The notes under the pieces were generated by a model, which was not told the DNA's origin, ran no database searches, and saw only the letters and a program-made list of their open reading frames with translations. From the NCBI RefSeq assembly GCF_023715645.1, contig NZ_JAMBOP010000027.1, positions 1-63,928 of the forward strand: a stretch of 63,928 nucleotides of DNA, in the 5' to 3' direction. Position 1 is the first letter of the stretch. Each line of letters opens with the position of its first letter. This DNA comes from Bacillus cytotoxicus (lineage in GTDB: Bacteria; Bacillota; Bacilli; Bacillales; Bacillaceae_G). The translations under genes and the position numbers were made by a program. Below are positions 7,954 through 16,300 of the stretch, piece by piece.

Positions 7954-8379
7954 ATGGGGAACTTTAACGAAGTCATCAATCGCCAAGGCTTTCATGACTT
8001 AAACACATTCGCTTACGTAGCCATACAAAGCGCATATACAGAATGCACAGAATGGCTATCAGAGTTATTACCTTATATAGAAGAAAACGCAAAATTCGCA
8101 TGCGATTTTATTACAAAGCATATTCCAAAGCTATCTGTCACACAGCCAGAGGGGACGTTCTTACTTTGGATTGACTGCTCCAAACTTGGACTAACGCGAA
8201 GTGAACGAATGGAATTATTAGAGACAAAAGGAAAAATCATTGTAGAACCTGGCGAAAAATTCGTTGCTGGCGGTGAGCAGCACATTCGTTTAAATCTCGG
8301 CTGCCCGCACCCCGTATTAGAAGATGCGCTCCGCCGCTTACAATGTGCATTTACTTCTACGGAAAAGCTACCTATGTGA
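7954..8379 (+). pseudogene. patB: PatB/MalY C-S lyase, C-terminal fragment
   Basis: The 141-residue product matches only the last third of PatB (about 390 residues): HDLNTFAYVAIQSAYT, PEGTFLLWIDCSKLGL, then the substrate-carboxylate Arg region HIRLNLGCPHPVLEDAL. The PLP-binding lysine region and the whole large domain are missing, so it cannot be a PLP enzyme on its own. It keeps an ATG with AAAGGA 9 bases upstream, and a TATGCTAAAAT box is upstream, so it may still be expressed. Position after yugE matches B. subtilis; kinB, which should follow, is absent. Confidence 0.85.
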
Positions 8380-8393
8380 ATCTAATTATTATC

Positions 8394-8427
8394 AAAAAGA
8401 GCTGGAAGTCTTCTCTCCAGCTCTTTT
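8394..8427. terminator. Bidirectional terminator after the patB remnant
   Basis: AAAAGAGCTGGA and TCCAGCTCTTTT pair around a short loop, with A and T tracts on both sides. Confidence 0.85.
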
Positions 8428-8920
8428 ATTTATCGGTTCTTTTAGCTTTTATTGGTATCCATACTTCTTCTTTTGCATTTACATCGTCCGGGCGATAATT
8501 ATCATCCATAACTTCAAAATGCTCCCTTACATCTAAACTATAATTTGAATATGGTAACCACTCTTGAAAAATATGCTGAAATGTACTCAAATCAGACGCT
8601 GTTCCTTGATGTATGAAAACAGCATATAAACCTCCTGCGAGCGTATGTATGGATAGCTCTGAAAAAGTCTCTTTTTCAAAATCTTCCACCTCAACAGCAG
8701 CCCATTTTTCATAAGTATAGTTCATATCATTCAAATTTAAAGGGGTGTTTAACACCTTCACAGAAAGAAAACAAGAGTTACTTCTGTAAGGGATACGATT
8801 TCTTAATGGCATAAATGTCTTCCATATCCCCATTGTAACTTCAGGATCTTTTACAAAAGTTGTATCTTTCTTAATTCCCACAATTTTTTTTGCTGGAATA
8901 CTTATTATTTTAGGCTCCAT
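8426..8920 (-). CDS. GyrI-like/AraC effector-binding domain protein
   Basis: This 164-residue stand-alone domain resembles the effector-binding half of AraC-family regulators and GyrI. It starts with short strands (KIISIPAKKIVGIK), has the central AGGLYAVFIHQGTASDLSTFQHIFQEWLP helix-strand block and ends EEVWIPIKAK. Stand-alone members bind small molecules; the ligand is unknown. I use the ATG at 8920 with GAGAGG upstream; the ATGs 7 codons earlier overlap that site. It is the second of three genes of this family in the window. Confidence 0.75.
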   Translation of the reverse strand: MEPKIISIPAKKIVGIKKDTTFVKDPEVTMGIWKTFMPLRNRIPYRSNSCFLSVKVLNTPLNLNDMNYTYEKWAAVEVEDFEKETFSELSIHTLAGGLYAVFIHQGTASDLSTFQHIFQEWLPYSNYSLDVREHFEVMDDNYRPDDVNAKEEVWIPIKAKRTDK

Positions 8921-9123
8921 TCTCTTCTTTCCTCTCATCATTACTATTCAACATGAATATGTAATCTTCTAACAATACTAGGAGTTTGATTAGGATTTCT
9001 CTTTCTTATGTATGTACATGTTCTATTATAAAGGTTTTCTGGATAATCCTAATCATATATCAACTAAAAGACTGCGTACACTTATTACATATTACTTTTT
9101 CTACTTATACCATCAAAACATAT

Positions 9124-9157
9124 AAAGGCCACCATCATTTTTCCTGGCAGCCTTTAA
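9124..9157 (-). terminator. Weak terminator after the SodC-like gene
   Basis: AAAGGC (9124-9129) and GCCTTT (9150-9155), with inner pairing CCACC/GGCAG-like, lie just beyond the leftward stop codon. Confidence 0.5.
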
Positions 9158-9172
9158 AACGTTCAGTCTTCT

Positions 9173-9727
9173 TTATTTCCCTTTTTCCTTCTCTTTCTTT
9201 TGATCCGAAGCCTTTTTCACAATTACACCACATGCAATACGTTTTCCCGAATTTCCAGTTGGTTGTGTCATCCCATCATCTGCACTTTCCGTAATAATAA
9301 GCGACGCACCGTCTTTTCTATTCATCGTTGTTTTTCCTTCTTTTAAAGCCACTTGCGGTGCCGTAACATCCGCCTTAATCTTCCCTTCGCCATCTGCAAT
9401 TACATTCGGCAAATCTCCATTTTCAAATCCTTTTGGGTGTAATAACCCATGCTTCTTTTTATTGGGATTAAAATGATTCCCGGCAGAAGCAAAGTCCGGA
9501 GCTTGGCATTGCCCTACTTCGTGAATATGTAATCCGTGTACACCAGGTGTAAGCCCCTCTGCTTTAATCGAAATCTTTACCCCGCTTGATTGCTGAATAA
9601 CCTTCGCTGTTCCTACTTGATCTCCAGAAACATTATACAGCTTCACATCTATTTCTTTCGGATTCTCTTTCGCACATCCAGCAAAGAGGATCGCCGCAAA
9701 ACAGCCCAATATGAGTTGCTTTTTCAT
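9173..9727 (-). CDS. SodC-like lipoprotein with incomplete metal ligands
   Basis: This 184-residue lipoprotein has signal peptide MKKQLILGCFAAILFAGC, with lipid-bearing Cys18. A Cu/Zn superoxide dismutase fold follows: GLHIHEVGQC gives two Cu ligands, GNHFNP the bridging His and KKHG a Zn ligand. The usual Zn His before GDL is Glu/Asn (FENGDLPN), and the fourth Cu His is Thr (LIITESADDG). The catalytic Arg (GKRIACGV) is kept. B. subtilis YojM is also known to lack ligands, so activity is doubtful. The tail is Lys/Glu-rich. The start has GGAGGG; upstream in-frame ATGs do not. Confidence 0.85.
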   Translation of the reverse strand: MKKQLILGCFAAILFAGCAKENPKEIDVKLYNVSGDQVGTAKVIQQSSGVKISIKAEGLTPGVHGLHIHEVGQCQAPDFASAGNHFNPNKKKHGLLHPKGFENGDLPNVIADGEGKIKADVTAPQVALKEGKTTMNRKDGASLIITESADDGMTQPTGNSGKRIACGVIVKKASDQKKEKEKGK

Positions 9728-9829
9728 CCGTGTTCCCTCCAAACTCATTCTGTTCTTATATTGTCCGAGCCTAGAAGGAAACATACAAAAGCTCCTACAC
9801 GAAAGACAATTGCGGCTAGCTAACTTTTA

Positions 9830-9997
9830 TCATTTTTCCATAATCTGTTTTTCCATCTCTTTCAATTTTTCCGCTTCTCGCTCTGATGATTTAATAAACA
9901 TACGCCACGTCGCAATTGCACCGATAATAAATAGTACACATACAATGGCAGGGATAATATATTCTGTCTTATCTTCTGGAAAGTATAAAGGCATCAT
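9830..9997 (-). CDS. Small single-pass membrane protein
   Basis: This 55-residue reading frame has a good AAAGGAGTG site 8-9 bases before ATG 9997; a second ATG follows at once. The product starts MMPLYFPEDKTEYI, has one hydrophobic helix (about residues 14-32, with an ATWR end), and ends in a charged amphipathic helix (SSEREAEKLKEMEKQIM). I do not recognise the family. It lies between the SodC-like gene and kapB, in the region where B. subtilis carries kinB. The good ribosome site and typical membrane topology argue it is real. Confidence 0.7.
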   Translation of the reverse strand: MMPLYFPEDKTEYIIPAIVCVLFIIGAIATWRMFIKSSEREAEKLKEMEKQIMEK

Positions 9998-10123
9998 AAC
10001 TGTTCACTCCTTTGTTCATTTCCTTGTTACGGTTAATTATACAGAAATTTCAGTCTAAATAAAACTTCCTTTCCTTTGACTCATTCCCTCCCATTGCTTA
10101 CTATAAAACTGAGGTGAAAAAAT

Positions 10124-10507
10124 ATGAAAGAAACATTCCAAATCGGCGATGTTGTAACAGGTATTTATAAAACAGGTAAGTACATCGGAGAAATTACAAA
10201 CGTTCGCCCGCAGCATTATCTTGTGAAAGTGCTCGCTGTTGTGAAACATCCTACGCAAGGCGACCTACATAACGTAAAACAAGCTGACGTACCTTTTTTC
10301 CATGAACGTCGCGCCTTAGCATTTTGCGAACAAACGAATATCCCGCAGGCAATGGTGAAGCGTTATGATGGCGATGTGCCAGATTATAAAAAATCACTGC
10401 AAAAAGCACTAACAGAACAAATCATGCAGTTACAAGAAGACGACACTCCATTTGCGCAGCGTAGCTTACAAATGCTAGAACAATTACAACATGATTATCA
10501 ATTGTAA
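10124..10507 (+). CDS. kapB: Kinase-associated protein KapB
   Basis: This 127-residue protein matches KapB: the N-terminal beta domain VVTGIYKTGKYIGEITNVRPQHYLVKVLAV, KHPTQGDLHN, and the helical C-terminal half. In B. subtilis KapB is a lipoprotein needed for signalling from the sporulation kinase KinB. Here no lipobox is visible at the N-terminus, so it looks cytosolic. KinB is not adjacent; a KinB-like kinase is 34 kb away (44830-46086). GAGGTG lies 7 bases before the ATG. Confidence 0.85.
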   Translation: MKETFQIGDVVTGIYKTGKYIGEITNVRPQHYLVKVLAVVKHPTQGDLHNVKQADVPFFHERRALAFCEQTNIPQAMVKRYDGDVPDYKKSLQKALTEQIMQLQEDDTPFAQRSLQMLEQLQHDYQL

Positions 10508-10515
10508 AAACAACA

Positions 10516-10556
10516 AAACGACCAAACTACAATTAAAATTGTAATTTGGTCGTTAT
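10516..10556. terminator. Bidirectional terminator between kapB and kapD
   Basis: ACGACCAAACTACAATT pairs with AATTGTAATTTGGTCGT, a stem of about 17 pairs between convergent genes. It overlaps the kapD stop codon. Confidence 0.85.
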
Positions 10557-11176
10557 TGTGCACTTACTCTTTTTAATACTTTTGAAAAATCTACAAGTTC
10601 ACCAAGTGTCGGAGGAGCTGGCTTTACTAAATATTGCTTATCTTTCTCTACAAGTTTAAAAATATTATATGTCGTCATCGCATCATCTAACGCGCAGTGA
10701 TGCTTACCTGTCCCAACCTTTCCGTACGCTTCAATTGCCTTCCATAACCCAGTTTGGTTTCGCTCTCCAAAAAAACGCTTATATTCTAACGATAAGTCAC
10801 GACATTGTCCTGCAAATGGATAAGGAATATTTGCTACTTCACAATTCTTCTTCAACACTTTCATATCCATATTTCCCCACGTCACAACTGTTGCACTGCA
10901 ACGTTTTTCATAGTTTGCTAATCGTTCAACAAGCATTGCAAATGAAATCCCATTGTCCACCGCTTCTTGCTGAATACCTAAAAATGTTTTGCACCGCTCT
11001 GTTAATACCGAAAAAGTTTCTGGTTTTACATAAGAAGAATACGTATCAACTACAACATGATTCACAACCGAAACAATTCCTACTTCAATAATTTCCGGAA
11101 AAAATCCTTTTGGTTTTTTGCGATTTTGAGGCATCGTGAACTCAAAATCTAAAAATAATAGTTGTTGTTCATCCAT
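10553..11176 (-). CDS. kapD: DEDDh 3'-5' exonuclease KapD
   Basis: This 207-residue protein is a DnaQ-like exonuclease: Exo I motif FLDFEFT (Asp/Glu), Exo II around TWGNMDMKVL, and Exo III HHCALDDAMTT with the catalytic His and Asp. B. subtilis KapD is an inhibitor of the KinA pathway to sporulation, encoded beside kapB. The synteny here supports the name. Its molecular target is not known. The gene runs convergently to kapB and shares its terminator; a family C repeat lies just upstream of its start. Confidence 0.9.
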   Translation of the reverse strand: MDEQQLLFLDFEFTMPQNRKKPKGFFPEIIEVGIVSVVNHVVVDTYSSYVKPETFSVLTERCKTFLGIQQEAVDNGISFAMLVERLANYEKRCSATVVTWGNMDMKVLKKNCEVANIPYPFAGQCRDLSLEYKRFFGERNQTGLWKAIEAYGKVGTGKHHCALDDAMTTYNIFKLVEKDKQYLVKPAPPTLGELVDFSKVLKRVSAQ

Positions 11177-11190
11177 ACGATCCCTTCCTT

Positions 11191-11335
11191 ATAAAGTGAA
11201 ACTTCCATCAGTGGGGGGGCTTCATCCCCCACTGATGGTTAGTTGAACCAATCGGGCATTTCCCCCCATTTATCTTCTTCGCTTCTCTCCAAATCTTGAG
11301 ATGGGGGTCTTACTGCCCGCAAATAGCTGGATAAA
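11191..11335. repeat. Family C two-hairpin element (bcr1-like), copy 1
   Basis: ATAAA (11191-11195) and ATAAA (11331-11335) flank AGTGAAACTTCCATCAGTG, a GGGGGG/CCCCCC stem with CACTGATGG, then TTAGTTGAACCAATCGGGC and a second ACTGCCCG stem. The ATAAA/TTTAT duplication resembles the one reported for B. cereus group bcr1 elements; identity to bcr1 is inferred. Confidence 0.75.
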
Positions 11336-11550
11336 CTCTTCCATATTAATCCAGAATACCATAACAACTTACAGTGGACAATTTTGAATTTTCAAATTTT
11401 AACACCAAAACCAAATCCAAATGAAAATTTCACTTCATACATTCCATAAGATGTATCTTATATATATGTCAAATAACAGCAAATATTTTCAAAAACAAGA
11501 AAATAGCTTAATTCATTTTTGCAGAAAATATGACAAAACAAAGGCGTTCA

Positions 11551-11580
11551 TTTACATCATGCATTTTTTTACTTTATAAT
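11551..11580 (+). promoter_or_regulatory. Sigma-A promoter for the ArsB/NhaD-type carrier
   Basis: TTTACA (11551-11556) and TATAAT (11575-11580) are 18 bases apart. They lie about 70 bases before the start codon. The 200 bases before it are AT-rich and show nothing else I can name. Confidence 0.7.
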
Positions 11581-11649
11581 GGCTGTAATTGTGTTTATTT
11601 CGCAATTGTATCAAATAATAAGAAAAACTTCTGAGAGGAGCTGAGATTT

Positions 11650-12975
11650 TTGCACGAAACAACACAAGAAATTGCAAATTGGCAATACTACATTGCAATT
11701 GTGATCTTTTTAGTTACATATGCCATTATCATTTCTGAAAAAATTAATCGCGCTGTCATCGCGCTGCTCGGTGCAGCCTTAATGGTCATTATAGGCGTTG
11801 TTGATTTGCATAACGCTTTTACAAAACATATTGAATGGGGAACAATTACCTTACTCATCGGTATGATGATTTTAGTTAACATTACAAGTAAGTCGGGGGT
11901 CTTTCAGTACGTTGCGATTAAATCCGCGAAGAAAGCAAAAGGAAATCCAATTCGCATTTTAATTGTTCTTTCCTTACTAACTGCAGTTGGGTCCGCTTTT
12001 TTAGACAACGTGACAACTGTTCTTCTCGTTGTACCAGTTACACTATCTATCACACGTATTTTACAAGTTAATCCTGTTCCATATTTACTATCAGAAATTA
12101 TTTTCTCAAATATTGGAGGAACAGCTACACTTATTGGTGATCCGCCAAACATTATGATTGGCTCATCCAATAAACATTTAGATTTTAATGCCTTTTTAGT
12201 GAACTTAGCTCCAATTGCCATTATTATTATCGCTGTGACAGCGGTTATATTGTACTTCGTATACAGAAAACAATTGGTAGCTGACCCGATTCAAATTAAA
12301 AAATTAATGAGTTTAAATGAAAAGCAATATATTAAAGATCCAGTGCTCATGAAAAAATCATTAACAGTGCTTGGACTTACAATTATCGGCTTTATGACAC
12401 ATTCTATTTTTCACATTGACGCAGCAGTTATCGCCTTAACAGGTGCAACTGTATTAATGTTAATCGGCGTGAAGGAGCATGAAATTGAAGATGTGTTTGC
12501 GCATGTAGAATGGGTTACGATTTTCTTCTTTGCTGGTTTATTCGTTCTCGTTGGCGGTCTTATTGATATCGGTTTAATTAAGTCGTTAGCACAGCACGTA
12601 TTAACTGTAACTGGCGGTGATATTTCCTTTGCTTCTGTACTTATTTTATGGGTATCAGGCATCGCTTCGGCAACGATTGATAACATCCCATTCGTTGCAA
12701 CAATGATTCCGCTCATTAACGATATGGCTGTTGGACTTGGCTTATCACCATCCGATGCGCAAATCGATGTACTTTGGTGGGCATTAGCACTCGGTGCTTG
12801 TTTAGGCGGAAACGGAACATTAATCGGGGCATCTGCAAACGTAATTGTTGCAGGTATCGCAAACCGCGAAGGACATGGCTTTAGCTATATGGAGTTCTTA
12901 AAAGTCGGCTTCCCAATTACAATTGTTTCATTAATCATTTCGAACATTTATATTTATTTACGCTACTTAATGTAA
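11650..12975 (+). CDS. ArsB/NhaD-type anion or proton antiporter
   Basis: This 441-residue integral membrane protein has about 11-12 helices in two inverted halves, each with a reentrant motif: FLDNVTTVLLVVPVT and GGTATLIGDPPNIMIG in the first, ATIDNIPFVATMIPL and GGNGTLIGASANVIVAG in the second. These motifs define the ion-transporter superfamily that contains ArsB, NhaD and the human P protein. The substrate is not readable; arsenite is less likely because no ars genes are nearby. Translation starts at TTG with GAGGAG 9 bases upstream. A clean promoter and a strong terminator bound it as a single-gene unit. Confidence 0.85.
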   Translation: MHETTQEIANWQYYIAIVIFLVTYAIIISEKINRAVIALLGAALMVIIGVVDLHNAFTKHIEWGTITLLIGMMILVNITSKSGVFQYVAIKSAKKAKGNPIRILIVLSLLTAVGSAFLDNVTTVLLVVPVTLSITRILQVNPVPYLLSEIIFSNIGGTATLIGDPPNIMIGSSNKHLDFNAFLVNLAPIAIIIIAVTAVILYFVYRKQLVADPIQIKKLMSLNEKQYIKDPVLMKKSLTVLGLTIIGFMTHSIFHIDAAVIALTGATVLMLIGVKEHEIEDVFAHVEWVTIFFFAGLFVLVGGLIDIGLIKSLAQHVLTVTGGDISFASVLILWVSGIASATIDNIPFVATMIPLINDMAVGLGLSPSDAQIDVLWWALALGACLGGNGTLIGASANVIVAGIANREGHGFSYMEFLKVGFPITIVSLIISNIYIYLRYLM

Positions 12976-12978
12976 CGA

Positions 12979-13010
12979 AAAAACGGAAGGAGGCCCCTTC
13001 CGTTTTTTTC
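12979..13010. terminator. Bidirectional terminator
   Basis: ACGGAAGG and CCTTCCGT pair around a 5-base loop, with AAAAAA before and TTTTTTT after. It serves the carrier gene and the convergent membrane protein gene. Confidence 0.9.
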
Positions 13011-13016
13011 TTTCGC

Positions 13017-13505
13017 TCAATATCTCGGTTCATTATTTCGGATTACAAATAAATGAATCGGAAGGAAAATAAAACATGTAATAATGTGTAAAACCGTATA
13101 TAGCACTGCATTTGTTGTGTATCTTTCAAATAATAAATAGATAATATAAATTCCTAATACAAATAACAGAATTGACGATACAACATTTAAAGCTGGAATC
13201 CATCCGATAATAAGGCAAGCAGCATATACACCAACTAACTTCCAACCTGATTGTGGTTGCATAAATTGCGGAAATTTCTTTCCAATTAAATCTCCCCATG
13301 TTTTAGTGCTGAAAAATGGAATAAATGCAAAGAAAGCATCTTCCCGCTCATCCGCTTTTGCCATATGATACAAAGCAAATGCAGTTAACAAATACGCCAC
13401 CAAGGCCCAAACTAAAAAGATAATAACAAAAATAAGTCCCAACGCCAAAAACCAAGCTACAATCCCATCATTCGGTACACCGTCTATTACAATTTGATTA
13501 TCCAT
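13017..13505 (-). CDS. Polytopic membrane protein of unknown function
   Basis: This 162-residue protein has about four hydrophobic segments (roughly residues 17-48, 90-107, 109-126 and 133-153). A loop with KADEREDAFFAFIPFFSTKTWGDLIG lies after the first. I do not recognise the family. The ribosome site is AGAGGGGGT. It stands alone between a terminator and the divergent alkD gene, so context gives no functional clue. Confidence 0.75.
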   Translation of the reverse strand: MDNQIVIDGVPNDGIVAWFLALGLIFVIIFLVWALVAYLLTAFALYHMAKADEREDAFFAFIPFFSTKTWGDLIGKKFPQFMQPQSGWKLVGVYAACLIIGWIPALNVVSSILLFVLGIYIIYLLFERYTTNAVLYTVLHIITCFIFLPIHLFVIRNNEPRY

Positions 13506-13634
13506 TTTAATACCCCCTCTGTCTTAGTTCCATTCTTTTTCTATATATTCATCTCGAAAAGTATTAAGAAGTAGATAAAAAAATTTCATCTATGCTACAC
13601 TTAATTTGAAAAATATGAATGTGGAGTGAGCCTA

Positions 13635-14318
13635 ATGCATCCGTTTACCGTAAGCTTACAAAAACACTTTGAAACACATCGTAATCCAAAAAAAGCTGAA
13701 CCAATGCAGCGTTATATGAAAGATCATTTCCCCTTTCTGGGCATTCAAACACCAGAGCGAAAACAATTATTTCGTGAAGTACTGCAAAGCACTGAAGCAC
13801 CGAAAGCAGCAGATCTTCCCCTAATTGTTCGCGAACTTTGGGCACTGCCAGAACGAGAATTTCAAATGGTTGCTTTAACGCTACTAGATAAATATCGAAA
13901 AGATTTAGATGAAATGCATATCCCACTTTTAGAAGAACTCATTACGACAAAATCATGGTGGGACTCGGTCGATATGCTCGCGAGCCATTTTATCGGCCTT
14001 ATTTTAGCAGCGCATCCGCATTTAATCGAAACATATGTGCAAAAATGGATGGCATCAAACAATATGTGGCTCCAAAGAACTTGCCTGCTATTTCAGCTCA
14101 AGTATAAAGAAAAAACAGATCCAGAACTTCTCTTCTCGTTAATCGAACAGCTAAGTCACTCTAAAGAATTTTTCATTCAAAAAGCAATCGGCTGGGTACT
14201 TCGTGAATACGCAAAAACACATCCTCAAGCTGTATGGGAATTTGTACAAACTCATGACCTCGCACCGCTTAGTAAACGTGAAGGAATTAAACATATTAGA
14301 ACTGTATTTGCAGAGTAA
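13635..14318 (+). CDS. alkD: DNA alkylation repair glycosylase AlkD
   Basis: This 227-residue all-helical HEAT-repeat protein belongs to the AlkD family, which excises N3- and N7-alkylated purines without base flipping. With the start at ATG 13635 the functional residues known from B. cereus AlkD fall at identical positions: Trp109 and Asp113 in TKSWWDSVD, and Trp187 in AIGWVLREY. The start is set by GGAG 8 bases upstream; a GTG three codons earlier overlaps this site. Several segments differ from the AlkD I remember, so it may be a paralogue or a diverged orthologue. Confidence 0.9.
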   Translation: MHPFTVSLQKHFETHRNPKKAEPMQRYMKDHFPFLGIQTPERKQLFREVLQSTEAPKAADLPLIVRELWALPEREFQMVALTLLDKYRKDLDEMHIPLLEELITTKSWWDSVDMLASHFIGLILAAHPHLIETYVQKWMASNNMWLQRTCLLFQLKYKEKTDPELLFSLIEQLSHSKEFFIQKAIGWVLREYAKTHPQAVWEFVQTHDLAPLSKREGIKHIRTVFAE

Positions 14319-14387
14319 GTTTTGGGCTATACTACATAACAGACACTGCATATACTAACCTAAACACACGCTCTCTATTGTGAATTA

Positions 14388-14625
14388 GAAAAGAACATGA
14401 TAGAATATGGTCATCTATTTTTTAAATATGGTAGCGATGAAGGACAAATAAGTACTTGCAAAGAAGAAGCGATTCAGGGATGGTGCAAGCCTGAAACTGC
14501 AAGGAAACGGCAGTCCCGAGCAATACAATATAAAGTGGACATACACTTGTGTGTGTCAACTAGGGTGGAACCGCGGGCAAACGCTCGTCCCTAGGCAAAT
14601 AAGCCTTGGGATGAGCGTTTTTTTT
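14388..14625 (+). ncRNA. T-box riboswitch controlling glycyl-tRNA synthetase
   Basis: The T-box AGGGTGGAACCGCGGG is at 14562-14577. It is followed by a terminator stem (AAACGCTCGTCCC with GGGATGAGCGTTT) and eight T at 14618-14625. Upstream sequence has a Stem I-like region with AGTA and a GGATGGTGCAAGCC hairpin. Uncharged tRNA-Gly would stabilise the antiterminator. I did not fix the specifier codon; glycine is inferred from the downstream gene. Confidence 0.92.
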
Positions 14626-14626
14626 A

Positions 14627-14655
14627 TTGGAAAGCGGAAGCGGCTTGCTCACCTA
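14627..14655 (+). repeat. Family D fragment
   Basis: TTGGAAAGCGGAAGCGGCTTG resembles the left end of the family D elements. It sits between the T-box terminator and glyS. Only the end is present, so the assignment is tentative. Confidence 0.35.
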
Positions 14656-14721
14656 ATCGCTTCTCCAAGTACTACACCATCTTTCATCGCCAATACGTTA
14701 TCTTTTAAGGAGGAATTGAAA

Positions 14722-16098
14722 ATGGCTTCAATGGAGCAAATCGTAAACTTAGCAAAGCATCGTGGTTTTGTTTTCCCTGGTTCTGAAATTTACGGCGGTC
14801 TTGCAAATACTTGGGACTACGGTCCACTTGGTATTGAATTAAAAAACAACGTGAAAAAAGCTTGGTGGAAAAAATTCATTCAAGAATCTCCGTATAACGT
14901 AGGTTTAGATGCAGCAATTTTAATGAACCCAAAAACTTGGATAGCATCTGGACACGTTGGCAACTTCAACGATCCAATGATCGACTGTAAAAAATGTAAA
15001 GCGCGCCATCGTGCTGATAAATTAATTGAAGATGCACTAGAAGCAAAAGGTATCGAAATGATCGTTGATGGTCTTACTTTCGATCAAATGGCTGGATTAA
15101 TGAAAGAACACGAAGTAAAATGCCCGGATTGCGGCAGCGAAGACTTCACTGAAATTCGTCAGTTCAACTTAATGTTCAAAACATTCCAAGGTGTAACAGA
15201 ATCTAGCACAAACGAAATCTTCCTTCGTCCTGAAACAGCACAAGGTATTTTCGTAAACTTCAAAAACGTACAGCGCTCTATGCGTAAGAAGCTTCCATTT
15301 GGTATCGGCCAAATTGGTAAAAGCTTCCGTAACGAAATTACGCCTGGTAACTTTACGTTCCGTACACGTGAGTTCGAACAAATGGAACTTGAATTCTTCT
15401 GCAAACCTGGCGACGATTTAGAATGGTTCACATTCTGGCGCAACACTTGTAAAAACTGGATTCTTGCACTTGGTATGAACGAAGAGAGCATTCGCCTTCG
15501 TGACCACGGTGAAGAGGAATTATCTCATTATAGTAACGCAACAACTGATATCGAATTTAAATTCCCATTTGGCTGGGGCGAGCTTTGGGGTATTGCATCT
15601 CGTACTGACTTTGACTTAAACCGTCATATGGAACATTCTACTGAAGACTTTAACTATGTGGATCCACAAACGAATGAGCGTTACGTACCATACTGCATCG
15701 AGCCATCTCTTGGCGCAGATCGCGTAACATTAGCATTCTTATGTGATGCATATGAAGAAGAACAATTAGAAAACGATTCTCGTACAGTTCTTCGTTTCCA
15801 CCCAGCATTAGCACCATTTAAAGCAGCAATCCTGCCGCTTTCTAAAAAGCTATCTGAAGGTGCACAGGAAGTATTCTCAGAAATTGCGAAAGACTTTATG
15901 GTAGACTTCGACGAAACAGGCTCTATCGGTAAACGTTACCGCCGCCAAGACGAAATCGGTACACCATTCTGTATCACATATGACTTCGATTCTGTTGAAG
16001 ACAAAGCAGTAACAGTACGTGACCGTGACACAATGGAACAAGTACGTATGCCAATTAGCGAACTAAAAGGCTTCTTAGAAAAGAAAATTCAATTCTAA
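14722..16098 (+). CDS. glyS: Glycyl-tRNA synthetase, single-chain (homodimeric) type
   Basis: This 458-residue class II synthetase attaches glycine to tRNA-Gly in the cytosol. Class II motifs are visible: motif 2 region [25 protein letters not shown] and motif 3 [14 protein letters not shown]. An insertion with a CxxC pair ([17 protein letters not shown]) is probably a zinc site. The type is the eukaryote-like single chain found in B. cereus group and staphylococci, not the GlyQ/GlyS tetramer. AGGAGG lies 8 bases before the ATG. Expression is governed by the T-box just upstream. Confidence 0.97.
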   Translation: MASMEQIVNLAKHRGFVFPGSEIYGGLANTWDYGPLGIELKNNVKKAWWKKFIQESPYNVGLDAAILMNPKTWIASGHVGNFNDPMIDCKKCKARHRADKLIEDALEAKGIEMIVDGLTFDQMAGLMKEHEVKCPDCGSEDFTEIRQFNLMFKTFQGVTESSTNEIFLRPETAQGIFVNFKNVQRSMRKKLPFGIGQIGKSFRNEITPGNFTFRTREFEQMELEFFCKPGDDLEWFTFWRNTCKNWILALGMNEESIRLRDHGEEELSHYSNATTDIEFKFPFGWGELWGIASRTDFDLNRHMEHSTEDFNYVDPQTNERYVPYCIEPSLGADRVTLAFLCDAYEEEQLENDSRTVLRFHPALAPFKAAILPLSKKLSEGAQEVFSEIAKDFMVDFDETGSIGKRYRRQDEIGTPFCITYDFDSVEDKAVTVRDRDTMEQVRMPISELKGFLEKKIQF

Positions 16099-16105
16099 TG
16101 AAAGA

Positions 16106-16132
16106 ACGACTGCTTGAAGCAGTCGTTTTTTT
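16106..16132 (+). terminator. Terminator after glyS
   Basis: ACGACTGCTT and GAAGCAGTCGT form a compact hairpin followed by seven T. Confidence 0.92.
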
Positions 16133-16142
16133 CGTGCCCACC

Positions 16143-16245
16143 AATATATCGGCGAAAATGGCACATTTATCGGCGACTTTTACGATATATCGGCGCTTCG
16201 ACACAAAATAAAGATTCCTCGACACCATTCGGTGATATACAACAC
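16143..16245 (+). repeat. Family B array with three units
   Basis: ATATATCGGCG-like units have their CGGCG cores at 16150, 16171 and 16191, a 20-21 base period. Two CGACAC motifs 21 bases apart follow (16199, 16220), then ATTCGGTGATATAC. It starts right after the glyS terminator. Confidence 0.85.
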
Positions 16246-16266
16246 GCAGAATGCAGCACAAAAAAG

Positions 16267-16300
16267 AAAAAACGATTGCCCGTATTGGCAATCGTTTTTA
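16267..16300. terminator. Terminator for the thioesterase gene
   Basis: AACGATTGCC and GGCAATCGTT pair around a 6-base loop, with A-rich and T-rich flanks, at the 3' end of the leftward thioesterase gene. Confidence 0.85.

Noticed and set aside
14397-14594. Open frame of 65 codons in front of glyS
   Set aside because: It lies inside the T-box riboswitch RNA and is explained by that structure.
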